A stretch of DNA of 44,857 bases from Bacillota bacterium (GTDB taxonomy: Bacteria > Bacillota > SHA-98 > UBA4971). Below are positions 25,052 through 34,358 of the stretch, piece after piece; the stretch's first letter is position 1, and every line of letters begins with the position of its first letter. The stretch spans positions 1 to 44,857 of the forward strand of contig JAAYRV010000138.1 in NCBI GenBank assembly GCA_012518595.1, in the 5' to 3' direction. The notes beneath the pieces are model-generated. The model was not told where the DNA came from. It made no database searches and saw only the letters and a list, made by a program, of their open reading frames with translations. The position numbers and the translations under genes are program-made.

Positions 25052-27040
25052 TTAAGAGACAGTCTCCCATGGAAGACGCATATGAAGATCGAGTCTCATT
25101 AGCCTGGTTGGAAGGGAGCTTCCAACACTTTCCGCCACGTCGCGGCCTACACATGCAAATATCAAAGGGAGACCCAACTCATCGGCAAAAGACTCCGAGA
25201 TCTCGACGCCTCGGAGCACATCATCTCTTGTGGTCTCCCGACCTAAATGAGTGTTGCTCACAATCCCTGTAGCAGAAAGCCCGGAGACAGTCTCAATTGA
25301 TTCAAGAATCGCCTTGGCGCCGTCTATATCCTGAGTAAAAGGACGATTCGTGTTCAAGACAAAATACATGTCATAACCTGCCTGTTCAAATCGGCGTCTG
25401 AATCCGGCAAGCGTCCTGGCGCCTACAGGATCTCCCCCCACATCAAACACTACTTGAAGTGTGGGATCCTGAAAAGCTCGAAAAACGGCGGGAGAAATCG
25501 AAGGAAGATCCGCAGCCTCCATACCGGGCCCGGATGAAATTACGTCTATTCCAAGGTCTTTCATGGCTCCTGCGACTTCACGGGATCTGAAATACGGGTT
25601 TACAATATCAAAGTCAACAATAGCAACTTCTCTGCCTCGGGACCGTAGGTGTTTTGCATAATTTAGCGCAACCTCAGTCTTTCCGGATCCAAAAGCGCCG
25701 ACAAATACCACTACCCTGTGGCTCATAGGGAATTTCCCTGCCCGCTGCAGAAGGTATCTGCGCACATTGCCCACAAGATAGATAGAGCCCGAAACTACCA
25801 ACGCTCCGTCCTCGCCTGCTTCTTCCAACCCTCTCGCCACAGCCTGGAACGGATCTGTGATAGCCTCAGCGCGAAGCCCTTTCGTCTCCGCAATATCTCG
25901 AAGCACATAAGGGTCTATCACACCGCTTCTTGATGACAAGGCGCGTGTGGCGATAAAAGTACGGGCGAATCTTGAGATTTCACATACCATCTTCTCGACG
26001 GGCTTGTCCTTGGACAGACCAACTACAGCCGTAACAGGGCGCTCCCCAACTATATCAGGAATCGCCTCCCTAAGTTTTCGAATCCCGTCTGCATTATGAG
26101 CGCCGTCAACCAAAACCAGGGGCTCCCTCTGCAATACTTCCAGCCGTCCCGGCCATGTGACAAGCTGTAAGCCGGCTGTGAGTGCCTCGTCTCCTATATC
26201 TACCCCGAGCTTTCGCAGGGTTTCTATTACACCTACCGCAACAGCGGCATTCTCTACCTGGTGTGCCCCAAGTAGAGGAATATGGAGGGAATCGTAGACT
26301 CGATTTCCTACCTTGACTGAAAAGGACTGACCCTCTGTCGACCAACACTTCCTTTGGCATTCTATGTCTCTACCGAACACTGTTGTAGGGGCAAATCTCC
26401 GAGCGGCTGTTTCTTCTATTACTTCAAGTGCAACAAGTTCCTGACGTCCTACAACAACGGGGACGCCTTCCTTGATAATTCCGGCTTTTTCTCCGGAGAT
26501 CTCCTCCAGTGTGTTCCCGAGTATGCCTGTATGCTCCAAGCTGATATTTGTGATGGCTGAAACCTTTGGCACAACAATATTGGTTGAGTCTAATCTGCCG
26601 CCAAGACCTACTTCGACTACGGCAAAATCCACTTTCTCACGGGCAAAGTAGAGAAAAGCCAGGGCGGTTCCTATTTCGAACTCAGTTGGGGGGCCCAGTT
26701 CAGGGTCATGCGCTATTTTCTCAAAAATAGGTTTTAGCTCTGTCATTAGACGGGCTAATGCCGCTTTTCCGATTTGACGCCCCCCGACCATAATCCTCTC
26801 AGTGTACGATGCAAGATGCGGGGATGTATAAAGGCCTACGCGAAATCCCGAAGCCCTGAGTACAGACTCGATCATAGCAGCAACTGACCCTTTTCCGTTA
26901 GTCCCTGCCACATGCACTATGGAAAAGCTCTGTTCAGGTTTGCCCGTTTCACGTGATAAGGCAAGACTGCGCTCGAGCCCTACGTGTATGCCAAATTTGC
27001 CGAGCTCACGCAGAAAGCCCATAGCTTCGTCATAATTCAT
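25052..27040 (-). CDS. folC: Folylpolyglutamate/dihydrofolate synthase fused to a MinD/ParA/CobQ-like P-loop nucleotide-binding domain
   Basis: N-terminal VHVAGTNGKGSVAAMIESVL, FEIGTALAFLYFA; from residue ~439 MSHRVVVFVGAFGSGKTEVALNYA, VDFDIVNPYFRSRE, VVFDVGGDPVGARTL. Confidence 0.85.
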   Translation of the reverse strand: MNYDEAMGFLRELGKFGIHVGLERSLALSRETGKPEQSFSIVHVAGTNGKGSVAAMIESVLRASGFRVGLYTSPHLASYTERIMVGGRQIGKAALARLMTELKPIFEKIAHDPELGPPTEFEIGTALAFLYFAREKVDFAVVEVGLGGRLDSTNIVVPKVSAITNISLEHTGILGNTLEEISGEKAGIIKEGVPVVVGRQELVALEVIEETAARRFAPTTVFGRDIECQRKCWSTEGQSFSVKVGNRVYDSLHIPLLGAHQVENAAVAVGVIETLRKLGVDIGDEALTAGLQLVTWPGRLEVLQREPLVLVDGAHNADGIRKLREAIPDIVGERPVTAVVGLSKDKPVEKMVCEISRFARTFIATRALSSRSGVIDPYVLRDIAETKGLRAEAITDPFQAVARGLEEAGEDGALVVSGSIYLVGNVRRYLLQRAGKFPMSHRVVVFVGAFGSGKTEVALNYAKHLRSRGREVAIVDFDIVNPYFRSREVAGAMKDLGIDVISSGPGMEAADLPSISPAVFRAFQDPTLQVVFDVGGDPVGARTLAGFRRRFEQAGYDMYFVLNTNRPFTQDIDGAKAILESIETVSGLSATGIVSNTHLGRETTRDDVLRGVEISESFADELGLPLIFACVGRDVAESVGSSLPTRLMRLDLHMRLPWETVS

Positions 27041-27044
27041 ATCG

Positions 27045-29741
27045 TCACTCCTTGAGCTCGTTTAGACGTTTCTTAAGCCTTTCCTCTTTTTCCCGGGATT
27101 CTGCTAGTTTCTCTCTTTCTTTCTCCACAATCTCTTCCTGTGCTTTTTCCAAGAATCCTCTATTGCTAAGCTTCTTCAGAGATCTGGAAGCTTGTGCCTG
27201 TGTGGCAATTAAGTCCTTCTCTAATTTCTGAATTTCAACATCAAGGTCAACAATTCCTACAAGCGGCACATATATTTCGGCACCGGATATGATTTGAGAT
27301 GCAGCCTTCTCCGGCCGCATGTCCAGGCGCTCTTTCACCGTCATACCGGAAAGTCCGGAAAGCGCTGTCACAATCTGGTCATTGTCCGTCAGTATCTTGC
27401 CGGTTGTGCTGTCAGCGACAATAATGACCTCGATTCTCTTATGCGGAGGCACATTCATTTCTGAACGGATGTTTCTAATAGCCCTGACTGTATCCATTAA
27501 GACGGCCATAGCATCCTCAGCCAAAGGATCGTCCATTCGGTCCTCAGGTGTAGGCCACGGGGCAACCATAACGCTTCCTTCGGTCTCAGGCAATAGACCC
27601 CATATAACCTCAGAGATAAAAGGAATGAACGGGTGGATGAGCCTCAGCGCACAACCGAGGGTCTCCCATAAAACGTACTGGGCTGTCTTCCGAGCTTTTA
27701 CATCACTCGAATACAGCCTTGTTTTTGCGATTTCAATGTACCAGTCGCAGAATTCGTCCCATATGAAATTATACAGGGTTCGAGCAGCCTCACCAATTTC
27801 GTAGTCCTTCAGGTTGCGTGAAACTTCTCTGGAAATTTTGTTGGTTCTGCTTCTTATCCACCTATCTGCCAGTGTTAAATCTAAGTCTATGTTTGAATCG
27901 CAAGACCGGCCGTCTGCAAATGAATCAAGGCAAAAGTCATCAAGATTCATGATAGTGAATCGTGACGCATTCCATAGCTTGTTCGCGAAGTTTCTGCTTG
28001 CCTCCAGCCTCTCTTTTCTGAATCTCATGTCATTACCCGGGGTATTACCCATAACCAGAGTAAACCTAAGCACGTCTGCCCCATATTCGTCAACTACCTC
28101 CAGGGGATCTATTCCTGTGCCAAGGGATTTACTCATCTTCTTGCCTGTTGACGCCCTCACCAATCCGTGAATCAACACGTCGTGAAACGGCACATCTCCC
28201 ATGAACTCCAGGCCCATCACTATCATTCTGGCCACCCAGAAGAAGATAATGTCATAGGCAGTCACAAGGACTGAAGTAGGGTAGAAATGCTTAAGATCAG
28301 GAGTCTCGTCAGGCCACCCCATAGTGGAAAACGGCCACAACGCAGAAGAAAACCAAGTGTCCAAAACATCCGGATCCTGGGTTAGAGCGGACCCTCCACA
28401 CTTCCTGCATTCAGAAGGTGCATCCAAAGATGCAATTACCTCACCGCACTCGTTGCAGTACCATACCGGAATCCTATGGCCCCACCAGAGTTGCCTTGAT
28501 ATGCACCAATCATGGACGTTTTCCATCCAATTGAGATAAACCTTCTCGAATCTCTCAGGCACGAACCTTATTTTACCTTCTTCGACAGCCCTGATTGCCG
28601 GTTCCGCAAGGGGTTTCATTTTCACAAACCACTGTTTCGAAACCAGAGGCTCGACAGCAGTACGGCACCTCTGACAATGTCCTACAGAGTGAGGTCGTTC
28701 CTCAATCCTTGCCAAGAGCCCTGAATCTTGCAGCCGAGATACTACTTGGTCACGGCATTTATACCTGTCCATGCCTTGGTACTTCCCTGCATTTTCCGTC
28801 ATTTGGCCATTCTCGTCAATAACCTTGACCAAAGGCAAAGAGTGCCTGAGACCGATCTCGAAGTCATTTGGATCATGTGCAGGCGTGACCTTCACAGCCC
28901 CTGTCCCGAATTCAGGGTCTGCCCATTCATCTGCAATAACCGGTATTTCCCTGTTCATAATCGGGAGGATTACACATCTGCCAATGACGTTCTTATACCG
29001 TTCATCACCGGGATTCACAGCAATTGCGGTATCACCCAGCATTGTCTCAGGACGTGTTGTGGCAACTTGCACATAGCCTTCTCCGTCGGAGAAAGGGTAA
29101 TTAATGTAATACAAGGCGCCTTCGGTCTCCTCATGTTCAACTTCAAGATCTGATAGAGACGTATGACACCTGGGACACCAATTCACAATGTAGGCACCTC
29201 TGTATATAAGCCCCTTCTCATAGAGACTTACGAAGACCCGGCGGACAGCTCTGGAAAGACCTTCATCCATTGTAAACCGTTCCCTGTGCCAATCACAGGA
29301 CGCGCCGAGCCGTTCAAGCTGCTTCCTGATTTCCCCGCCGTACTTGTGTTTCCATTCCCATACACGTTCTATGAACTCTTCCCGTCCTAAGTCATGCCTG
29401 GTCAAGCCTTCCTCTGCAAGGGCAGCCTCTACCTTGACCTGTGTGGCGATACCTGCATGGTCCGTTCCTGGAATCCATACAGTGTTGTGCCCGAGCATTC
29501 TATGCCACCTTACCAAAATATCTTGGAGAGCGTTATCAAGTGCATGCCCTATGTGCAAAGCCCCTGTAACATTCGGCGGCGGGATCACTATACAGAAAGG
29601 CTCTTCGGAAAGATCCGCCTCCTGATGAAAAAGTCCGGCACGAACCCATCTCTCATAAATCTTATCCTCGAATTCCAGAGGATTGTAAACCGTAGGCATA
29701 TCAATTGCCAAATTTTGAGTAGTCTTGTTGGGATCTCTCAT
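27045..29741 (-). CDS. valS: Valyl-tRNA synthetase
   Basis: PPPNVTGALHIGHAL, KMSKSLGTG, C-terminal coiled coil; start trimmed to ATG 29741 because AAAGGAGG lies inside the listed ORF. Confidence 0.97.
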   Translation of the reverse strand: MRDPNKTTQNLAIDMPTVYNPLEFEDKIYERWVRAGLFHQEADLSEEPFCIVIPPPNVTGALHIGHALDNALQDILVRWHRMLGHNTVWIPGTDHAGIATQVKVEAALAEEGLTRHDLGREEFIERVWEWKHKYGGEIRKQLERLGASCDWHRERFTMDEGLSRAVRRVFVSLYEKGLIYRGAYIVNWCPRCHTSLSDLEVEHEETEGALYYINYPFSDGEGYVQVATTRPETMLGDTAIAVNPGDERYKNVIGRCVILPIMNREIPVIADEWADPEFGTGAVKVTPAHDPNDFEIGLRHSLPLVKVIDENGQMTENAGKYQGMDRYKCRDQVVSRLQDSGLLARIEERPHSVGHCQRCRTAVEPLVSKQWFVKMKPLAEPAIRAVEEGKIRFVPERFEKVYLNWMENVHDWCISRQLWWGHRIPVWYCNECGEVIASLDAPSECRKCGGSALTQDPDVLDTWFSSALWPFSTMGWPDETPDLKHFYPTSVLVTAYDIIFFWVARMIVMGLEFMGDVPFHDVLIHGLVRASTGKKMSKSLGTGIDPLEVVDEYGADVLRFTLVMGNTPGNDMRFRKERLEASRNFANKLWNASRFTIMNLDDFCLDSFADGRSCDSNIDLDLTLADRWIRSRTNKISREVSRNLKDYEIGEAARTLYNFIWDEFCDWYIEIAKTRLYSSDVKARKTAQYVLWETLGCALRLIHPFIPFISEVIWGLLPETEGSVMVAPWPTPEDRMDDPLAEDAMAVLMDTVRAIRNIRSEMNVPPHKRIEVIIVADSTTGKILTDNDQIVTALSGLSGMTVKERLDMRPEKAASQIISGAEIYVPLVGIVDLDVEIQKLEKDLIATQAQASRSLKKLSNRGFLEKAQEEIVEKEREKLAESREKEERLKKRLNELKE

Positions 29742-29765
29742 AGCCTCTTGTCCTCCTTTCACACA

Positions 29766-29835
29766 CTAAGTATGAGTTCATTGTACGGTACGTACACTTT
29801 CTGGAACCGGCGATCACTTATGGTGATCTACCTAG
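29766..29835 (-). repeat. Interspersed repeat, copy 2 (short, internally deleted form)
   Basis: CTAAGTATGAGTTCATT-GTACGGTACGTACACTTTCTGGAACCGGCGATCACTTATGGTGATCTACCTAG; both ends match copy 1. Confidence 0.8.
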
Positions 29836-29869
29836 TCCTTCTTGCCACGATCTTCTCTACCAATCACAA

Positions 29870-30178
29870 AGGCCCCTTCCGCCACATCAAGGGCGAAAGG
29901 AGCCTGCTTCCGCGGTACCACCTTGTTTCCCGTAGGTCATGGGAGTGTCTTTGCGACAGACACTACGAGCTCTCATCAGGCTGTAACGGGCCTCCCGTCA
30001 ACATCTACTGAAGATGCGAAGACAGTCTTCGATCTTGTTGGATATTGACTCTCAGAAGCGACCTTCGAAGTGCGCCATTCCCAGGAGGCTCCCACCCCAA
30101 GACTGCCTCCCTCTCTTCGGGCAGCGTCACCCTACTCCTCTTCATCATAGAATCTACTCTTATTGAAGCATTCAATTG
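29870..30178 (-). promoter_or_regulatory. T-box leader of valS
   Basis: Minus strand AAGGTGGTACCGCGG (29910-29924) followed by 13-bp terminator GGCTCCTTTCGCC/GGCGGAAGGGGCC and TTTGTGATT; upstream GAAGAGGAGTAGG stem I-like sequence. Confidence 0.93.
29871..29904 (-). terminator. T-box terminator hairpin (alternative to antiterminator)
   Basis: 13-bp stem with 8-nt loop, overlapping the side of the T-box antiterminator. Confidence 0.85.
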
Positions 30179-30183
30179 TGGAT

Positions 30184-30212
30184 ATGATACCCCAGACTAT
30201 ACTATGCGTCAA
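30184..30212 (-). promoter_or_regulatory. Sigma-A-like promoter for T-box/valS
   Basis: TTGACG-17 nt-TATCAT on the minus strand immediately upstream of the leader. Confidence 0.8.
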
Positions 30213-30259
30213 GTAAGCGACGCGCTACGCAAGGATACAAACCACTGAAGACCGTTGCC

Positions 30260-30901
30260 CTATTTTATGTGAGTGACAATATCTTTATACATCTTGATAC
30301 GAGCAGCCAGACCTTCCAGGCCCCCCATTTTCTCCTCTTTGAGGATCTGGGACACTCCATGGAGTTCAACTCGCTTAACCTTGGCATGGTGCTTCTCAAG
30401 GTGCTTATTCAGCATGACCTCAACGCCGTACCCTGATTCCTCAATACTGGGAAGGGTCTTGAGCAATGACGCCTTCACTGCACGCTGGCCCGAAAGTCCC
30501 GGAGTCATCTTGTGGGCAAGATCCGTAGTAGGCCTGCCTCCGCCAAAAACCCCCAAAGTCGCGTCTGATTCACCCTCTGTAACAGGACGAATCAAACTGT
30601 CCACATGATCCGGGGTCAACCCCACCAGATCCGCGTCGATGAACACGTAAACCTCAGCGTCTGTAGAACACACACCGGCCTTCATCGCTGCTCCCTTTCC
30701 TTGATTCTCAGGAAGCACTACAACGTTCACTCCCTCAGAATGTGCCATTTCAACTGTGTTATCTGTGGAGCCGTCGCTTACCACAATGATCTCCGAAGGC
30801 AAGCTGGCGTTCTTTACAGCAGAAATTACTCTCTTAATGCGAGCGCCTTCGTTATAGGCAGGTATTATTACGGATACTTTCACTTGAATCCAACTCCCCA
30901 A
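30260..30901 (-). CDS. Family 2 glycosyltransferase
   Basis: VSVIIPAYNEGARI, VVSDGSTDNTVE, ENQGKGAAMKAG, VFIDADLVG. Confidence 0.88.
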   Translation of the reverse strand: MGSWIQVKVSVIIPAYNEGARIKRVISAVKNASLPSEIIVVSDGSTDNTVEMAHSEGVNVVVLPENQGKGAAMKAGVCSTDAEVYVFIDADLVGLTPDHVDSLIRPVTEGESDATLGVFGGGRPTTDLAHKMTPGLSGQRAVKASLLKTLPSIEESGYGVEVMLNKHLEKHHAKVKRVELHGVSQILKEEKMGGLEGLAARIKMYKDIVTHIK

Positions 30902-31997
30902 AAGACTTCAAAGGATTTTTTTCTTCAGTTTTTTGTTTTCCGACTCGTATAGCTTCTTCCACCAATCTTGGCACAATGTCCAGAGAGGAAACTCGTCCTA
31001 TAGGGCGGCCCTCTCGGAAAATCAATCCTGATTTCTCGCCCAGCGCCACCCCGACATCTGCTTCCCGTGCCTCCCCTGGACCGTTAACTTCACATCCCAT
31101 TACAGCAACTTTGATTGGAAACCTGAACCCCTTAAGCCTTTCCTCCACATCTTCCAGAATTTTCATAAGATCCCCGCGGCAACGCCCACAAGTAGGGCAT
31201 GATATTATTTCTACACCGTCTGTCTGAACTCCTATAGCGGAGAGTAGGGCAATTCCCACTTTTACTTCTTCCTCAGGCTCGTGCGTGAGGGATACACGGA
31301 TTGTATCGCCTATACCTTCCATAAGCAATGTTCCAAGGGCAATTGAAGACTTTACCGTACCTGCCCTTACTCCGCCGGCTTCAGTAACGCCTAAGTGAAG
31401 CGGGAAATCACATAACCCGGCCAATGCTCGGTAAGCCCGGATTGTAGTCATAACATCTGATGCCTTCAGTGAAACTACTATATCCTCAAAACCTTCATCC
31501 ACAAGGAGAGATATGCTCCTCTTGGCGCTTTCAACCAAAGCCTCCCACGTAGGCCCTGAGTGCTTTGACAGCAAATCTTTGGGTATGGAGCCGGAATTGA
31601 CCCCGACCCTTATGGGAATTCCGCGTTCCTTCGCAGCTTCCGCCACTTTGGCAACTCGATCCCTACCTCCGATATTGCCTGGATTTATCCTTAGTTTATC
31701 AGCGCCTGCCGTCGCAGCAGCCACAGCTAACCTATAGTCAAAATGAATATCCGCCACCAAGGGAAGGGCAGACCCCCTCTTAATTTCGCAAAAAGCCTTA
31801 GCTGACTCCATATCAGGGACAGCGCACCTTACTATGTCACAGCCTACGTCTTTTAGTCTTGATATCTGAGATAGGGTTGCCTCTACATCTCCGGTATCAG
31901 TCTTCGTCATTGACTGAACTGAGATACGAGCGTCCCCTCCTATGGCTACATCTCCCACCTTAACCTGTCTGGTTTTCCGCCTTGCAACCTGCAGCAA
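30852..31997 (-). CDS. ispG: 4-hydroxy-3-methylbut-2-enyl diphosphate synthase IspG (GcpE)
   Basis: RKTRQVKVGDVAIGG, SVQSMTKTDTGDVEAT, SCPTCGRC, VMGCEVNGPGEAREADVG; TTG start 31997 after GGGAGGGG. Confidence 0.95.
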   Translation of the reverse strand: MLQVARRKTRQVKVGDVAIGGDARISVQSMTKTDTGDVEATLSQISRLKDVGCDIVRCAVPDMESAKAFCEIKRGSALPLVADIHFDYRLAVAAATAGADKLRINPGNIGGRDRVAKVAEAAKERGIPIRVGVNSGSIPKDLLSKHSGPTWEALVESAKRSISLLVDEGFEDIVVSLKASDVMTTIRAYRALAGLCDFPLHLGVTEAGGVRAGTVKSSIALGTLLMEGIGDTIRVSLTHEPEEEVKVGIALLSAIGVQTDGVEIISCPTCGRCRGDLMKILEDVEERLKGFRFPIKVAVMGCEVNGPGEAREADVGVALGEKSGLIFREGRPIGRVSSLDIVPRLVEEAIRVGKQKTEEKNPLKSFGELDSSESIRNNTCL

Positions 31998-32017
31998 GCA
32001 TAACCCCTCCCTGGAAC

Positions 32018-33076
32018 TCAGCCTCCGAGCGCTCCTAGCCTGGCAATATCTGAAAATGTGGCAAATACTATTAAGAGTCCGAGGATAGCCATACCAATCA
32101 TGCGAGCAAACGCCTCCTGCTCGACGCTCAGAGGCTTCCTGCGTATAGCCTCGATCAACAGGAGCACAATCCACCCTCCGTCAAGGACAGGTATCGGTAA
32201 AAGGTTTAGGAGTCCAAGATTCACATTGAGCAGCGCTGCAAGATAGAGAACATTGATAAAACCCAGCTTCGCAGTCTGTCCCACTGCCTGAGCTATTCCT
32301 ATGGGGCCTGCTACATCAGGCTTTACCTTCCCTGTGACCATTCTCCCGATGGTAAGAAGGAGATTCTTTGACAGGCTCTTGGTGAAGCTTGCGCCTCGAC
32401 TTACACATTCAAAGAAACCTCGACGCGTCCATGTCTCTGAAAGCATTACCCCTATGACACCGCCGCGTGTACCAGGATCTATCTCAGGAGTCACTACCCG
32501 CTCAATTCTGACGCCGTCCCGTTCAATTGTAAAGGTCAATTGGCGCCCGGGATTCTGCCAAATCCTGTCCTTCACATCAGCAATCGTGTCAGTGCGGGTG
32601 TCGTCGATGGAAATAATTCTGTCACCTGCCATTATGCCTCCGCGCCACGCAGGCGTGTCAGGGTATACCTGTTCAATCACGGCTGAAGGCACACCCACTT
32701 GCACAAAGACTATGGCGAACAAAATGAATGCCACAATGAAATTCATGAAAGGGCCTGCAAGAATAGTGAGAATCCTGAGGATAACAGGCTTTGACCGAAA
32801 ACTTCTGGGGTCTTCATCATCAACGTCATCAGCAGGATCAGCAGGTTCATCCAGCCCTGCAAATTTCACAAAGGCTCCAAGGGGAAGGATTCTTATGGAG
32901 TACACAGTCTCTCCAGGCGCAAATTGCCGAATACTAGGGCCGAAACCCAGACTGAATTCGTACACCCGAACCCCGCAAGCTTTGCCCACAATGAAATGCC
33001 CAAATTCGTGGGACAAGGCGAATGTGAGAAATACGAAGACAAAAGCGACAAGTATCATAAGTGCCGAACCAAGCAC
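32018..33076 (-). CDS. rseP: Site-2 protease RseP (membrane zinc metalloprotease)
   Basis: ALSHEFGHFIVGK, PDZ domain, LLNLLPIPVLDGG. Confidence 0.95.
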   Translation of the reverse strand: MLGSALMILVAFVFVFLTFALSHEFGHFIVGKACGVRVYEFSLGFGPSIRQFAPGETVYSIRILPLGAFVKFAGLDEPADPADDVDDEDPRSFRSKPVILRILTILAGPFMNFIVAFILFAIVFVQVGVPSAVIEQVYPDTPAWRGGIMAGDRIISIDDTRTDTIADVKDRIWQNPGRQLTFTIERDGVRIERVVTPEIDPGTRGGVIGVMLSETWTRRGFFECVSRGASFTKSLSKNLLLTIGRMVTGKVKPDVAGPIGIAQAVGQTAKLGFINVLYLAALLNVNLGLLNLLPIPVLDGGWIVLLLIEAIRRKPLSVEQEAFARMIGMAILGLLIVFATFSDIARLGALGG

Positions 33077-33080
33077 AGAA

Positions 33081-34244
33081 TCATCTCCCTATCCTTCCAG
33101 CTTGCTTGCGAACGTATTCTCTGGCCCAGAGGTCAGCAGTGAGCACTTGGTCCAAGGAGGATCCGTCCAGAGTTTCGTGGCTTAGCATAGCCTCTTCCAC
33201 AAGCCTGGCAATATCACAAAACCCAATCTGTCCTGACATGAATAAGCCTACTGCTTCTTCATTAGCTGAGTTCAAAACACAGGGAAGAGTGCCTCCCGCC
33301 CGTAGCGCCTCATAACCGAGACGAAGAGCCGAAAACCTCTGTAAATCAGGCTCCTCGAACGTGAGGGTTCCTACCTCTGTAAGGTCAATCTTATCACAAA
33401 ATCCCCGAGCCCGATTGGGAAAGCAGAGAGCGTATTGAATCGCAAGTCTCATATCCTGTGAGCCGAGCTGAGCTAAGATCGACCCGTCAATAAACTCTAC
33501 CATGGAGTGAACAATGCTTTGCCTATGGATCACTGCATGAATCTTATGAGAATCCATCCCAAAGAGCCACCTTGCTTCTATGAGTTCAAGAGCCTTATTC
33601 ATGAGCGTCGCAGAGTCTATTGTAACCTTTGCGCCCATGGACCACGTAGGATGACGAAGAGCCTCCTCTACCGTGACAGCCTCCATTTCTTCTTTGGATA
33701 AGTCGACAAAAGGACCGCCTGAAGCAGTGAGAATCAGTCTTCTCACACTCGTTATATCGTGCCCTCTAAGACATTGGAATATCGCAGAGTGTTCACTGTC
33801 TACAGGCAGGATTTCCATCCCATACCGAGACGCCTTATCCATTACTATTTGTCCCGCTGCAACCAGCGCTTCCTTAGTAGCAAGGGCGATGGTCTTTCCA
33901 CTCTCAATAGCTCGAATCGTCGGCATAAGGCCGTCTATTCCAACGATGGCACAGACAGCAAGGTCTGCTGTGGTACAGGATGCGACGGTAGAAGCTGCAT
34001 CCTCCCCTGACACAATCTCCACATCAAGATCTCTGACTCGGTCTCTAAACAGTCCGGCAGCACCGGGATGAGCTATTCCCACAATTTGAGGACGCCAAGT
34101 TCTTACCTGCTTTTCCAGGACATCTATGTTCCTGCCTGCTGCAAGCCCTACTATCTTAATATCACTTCGGTGCCACTTGGCCACCTCAAGAGTCTGCGTT
34201 CCAATAGACCCTGTAGAGCCTAACACTACAATAGACCGGGCCAC
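33081..34244 (-). CDS. dxr: 1-deoxy-D-xylulose-5-phosphate reductoisomerase
   Basis: SIVVLGSTGSIGTQTLEV, ALATKEALVAAG, LPVDSEHSAIFQCL; start trimmed to GTG 34244 (AGGAGGGG upstream); the listed N-terminal extension is repeat copy 3 read through. Confidence 0.94.
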   Translation of the reverse strand: MARSIVVLGSTGSIGTQTLEVAKWHRSDIKIVGLAAGRNIDVLEKQVRTWRPQIVGIAHPGAAGLFRDRVRDLDVEIVSGEDAASTVASCTTADLAVCAIVGIDGLMPTIRAIESGKTIALATKEALVAAGQIVMDKASRYGMEILPVDSEHSAIFQCLRGHDITSVRRLILTASGGPFVDLSKEEMEAVTVEEALRHPTWSMGAKVTIDSATLMNKALELIEARWLFGMDSHKIHAVIHRQSIVHSMVEFIDGSILAQLGSQDMRLAIQYALCFPNRARGFCDKIDLTEVGTLTFEEPDLQRFSALRLGYEALRAGGTLPCVLNSANEEAVGLFMSGQIGFCDIARLVEEAMLSHETLDGSSLDQVLTADLWAREYVRKQAGRIGR

Positions 34245-34255
34245 TAAGTCCCCTC

Positions 34256-34358
34256 CTAAATATCGGCTCATTAATTTTCGCTCGTTCTCCGAGGTCACGG
34301 GTTGCCCCCGCACGGTATGCTTTCCGGAACCGATGATTGCTTATGGCGATCTACTTAG
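34256..34358 (-). repeat. Interspersed repeat, copy 3
   Basis: CTAAATATCGGCTCATTAATTTTCGCTCGTTCTCCGAGGTC...TTTCCGGAACCGATGATTGCTTATGGCGATCTACTTAG; colinear with copy 1 at both ends. Confidence 0.8.

Noticed and set aside
31998-32174. N-terminal extension of the listed ispG ORF
   Set aside because: Overlaps the rseP coding end; TTG at 31997 with GGGAGGGG fits the IspG N-terminus.
32301-33185. 294-aa plus-strand ORF opposite rseP
   Set aside because: Shadow ORF antisense to rseP, low-complexity Ser/Pro/Thr/Arg composition.
34245-34313. N-terminal extension of the listed dxr ORF (MRGQPVTSENERKLMSRYLGGDL)
   Set aside because: It is translation of repeat copy 3; a GTG at 34244 with AGGAGGGG upstream begins the conserved Dxr N-terminus.
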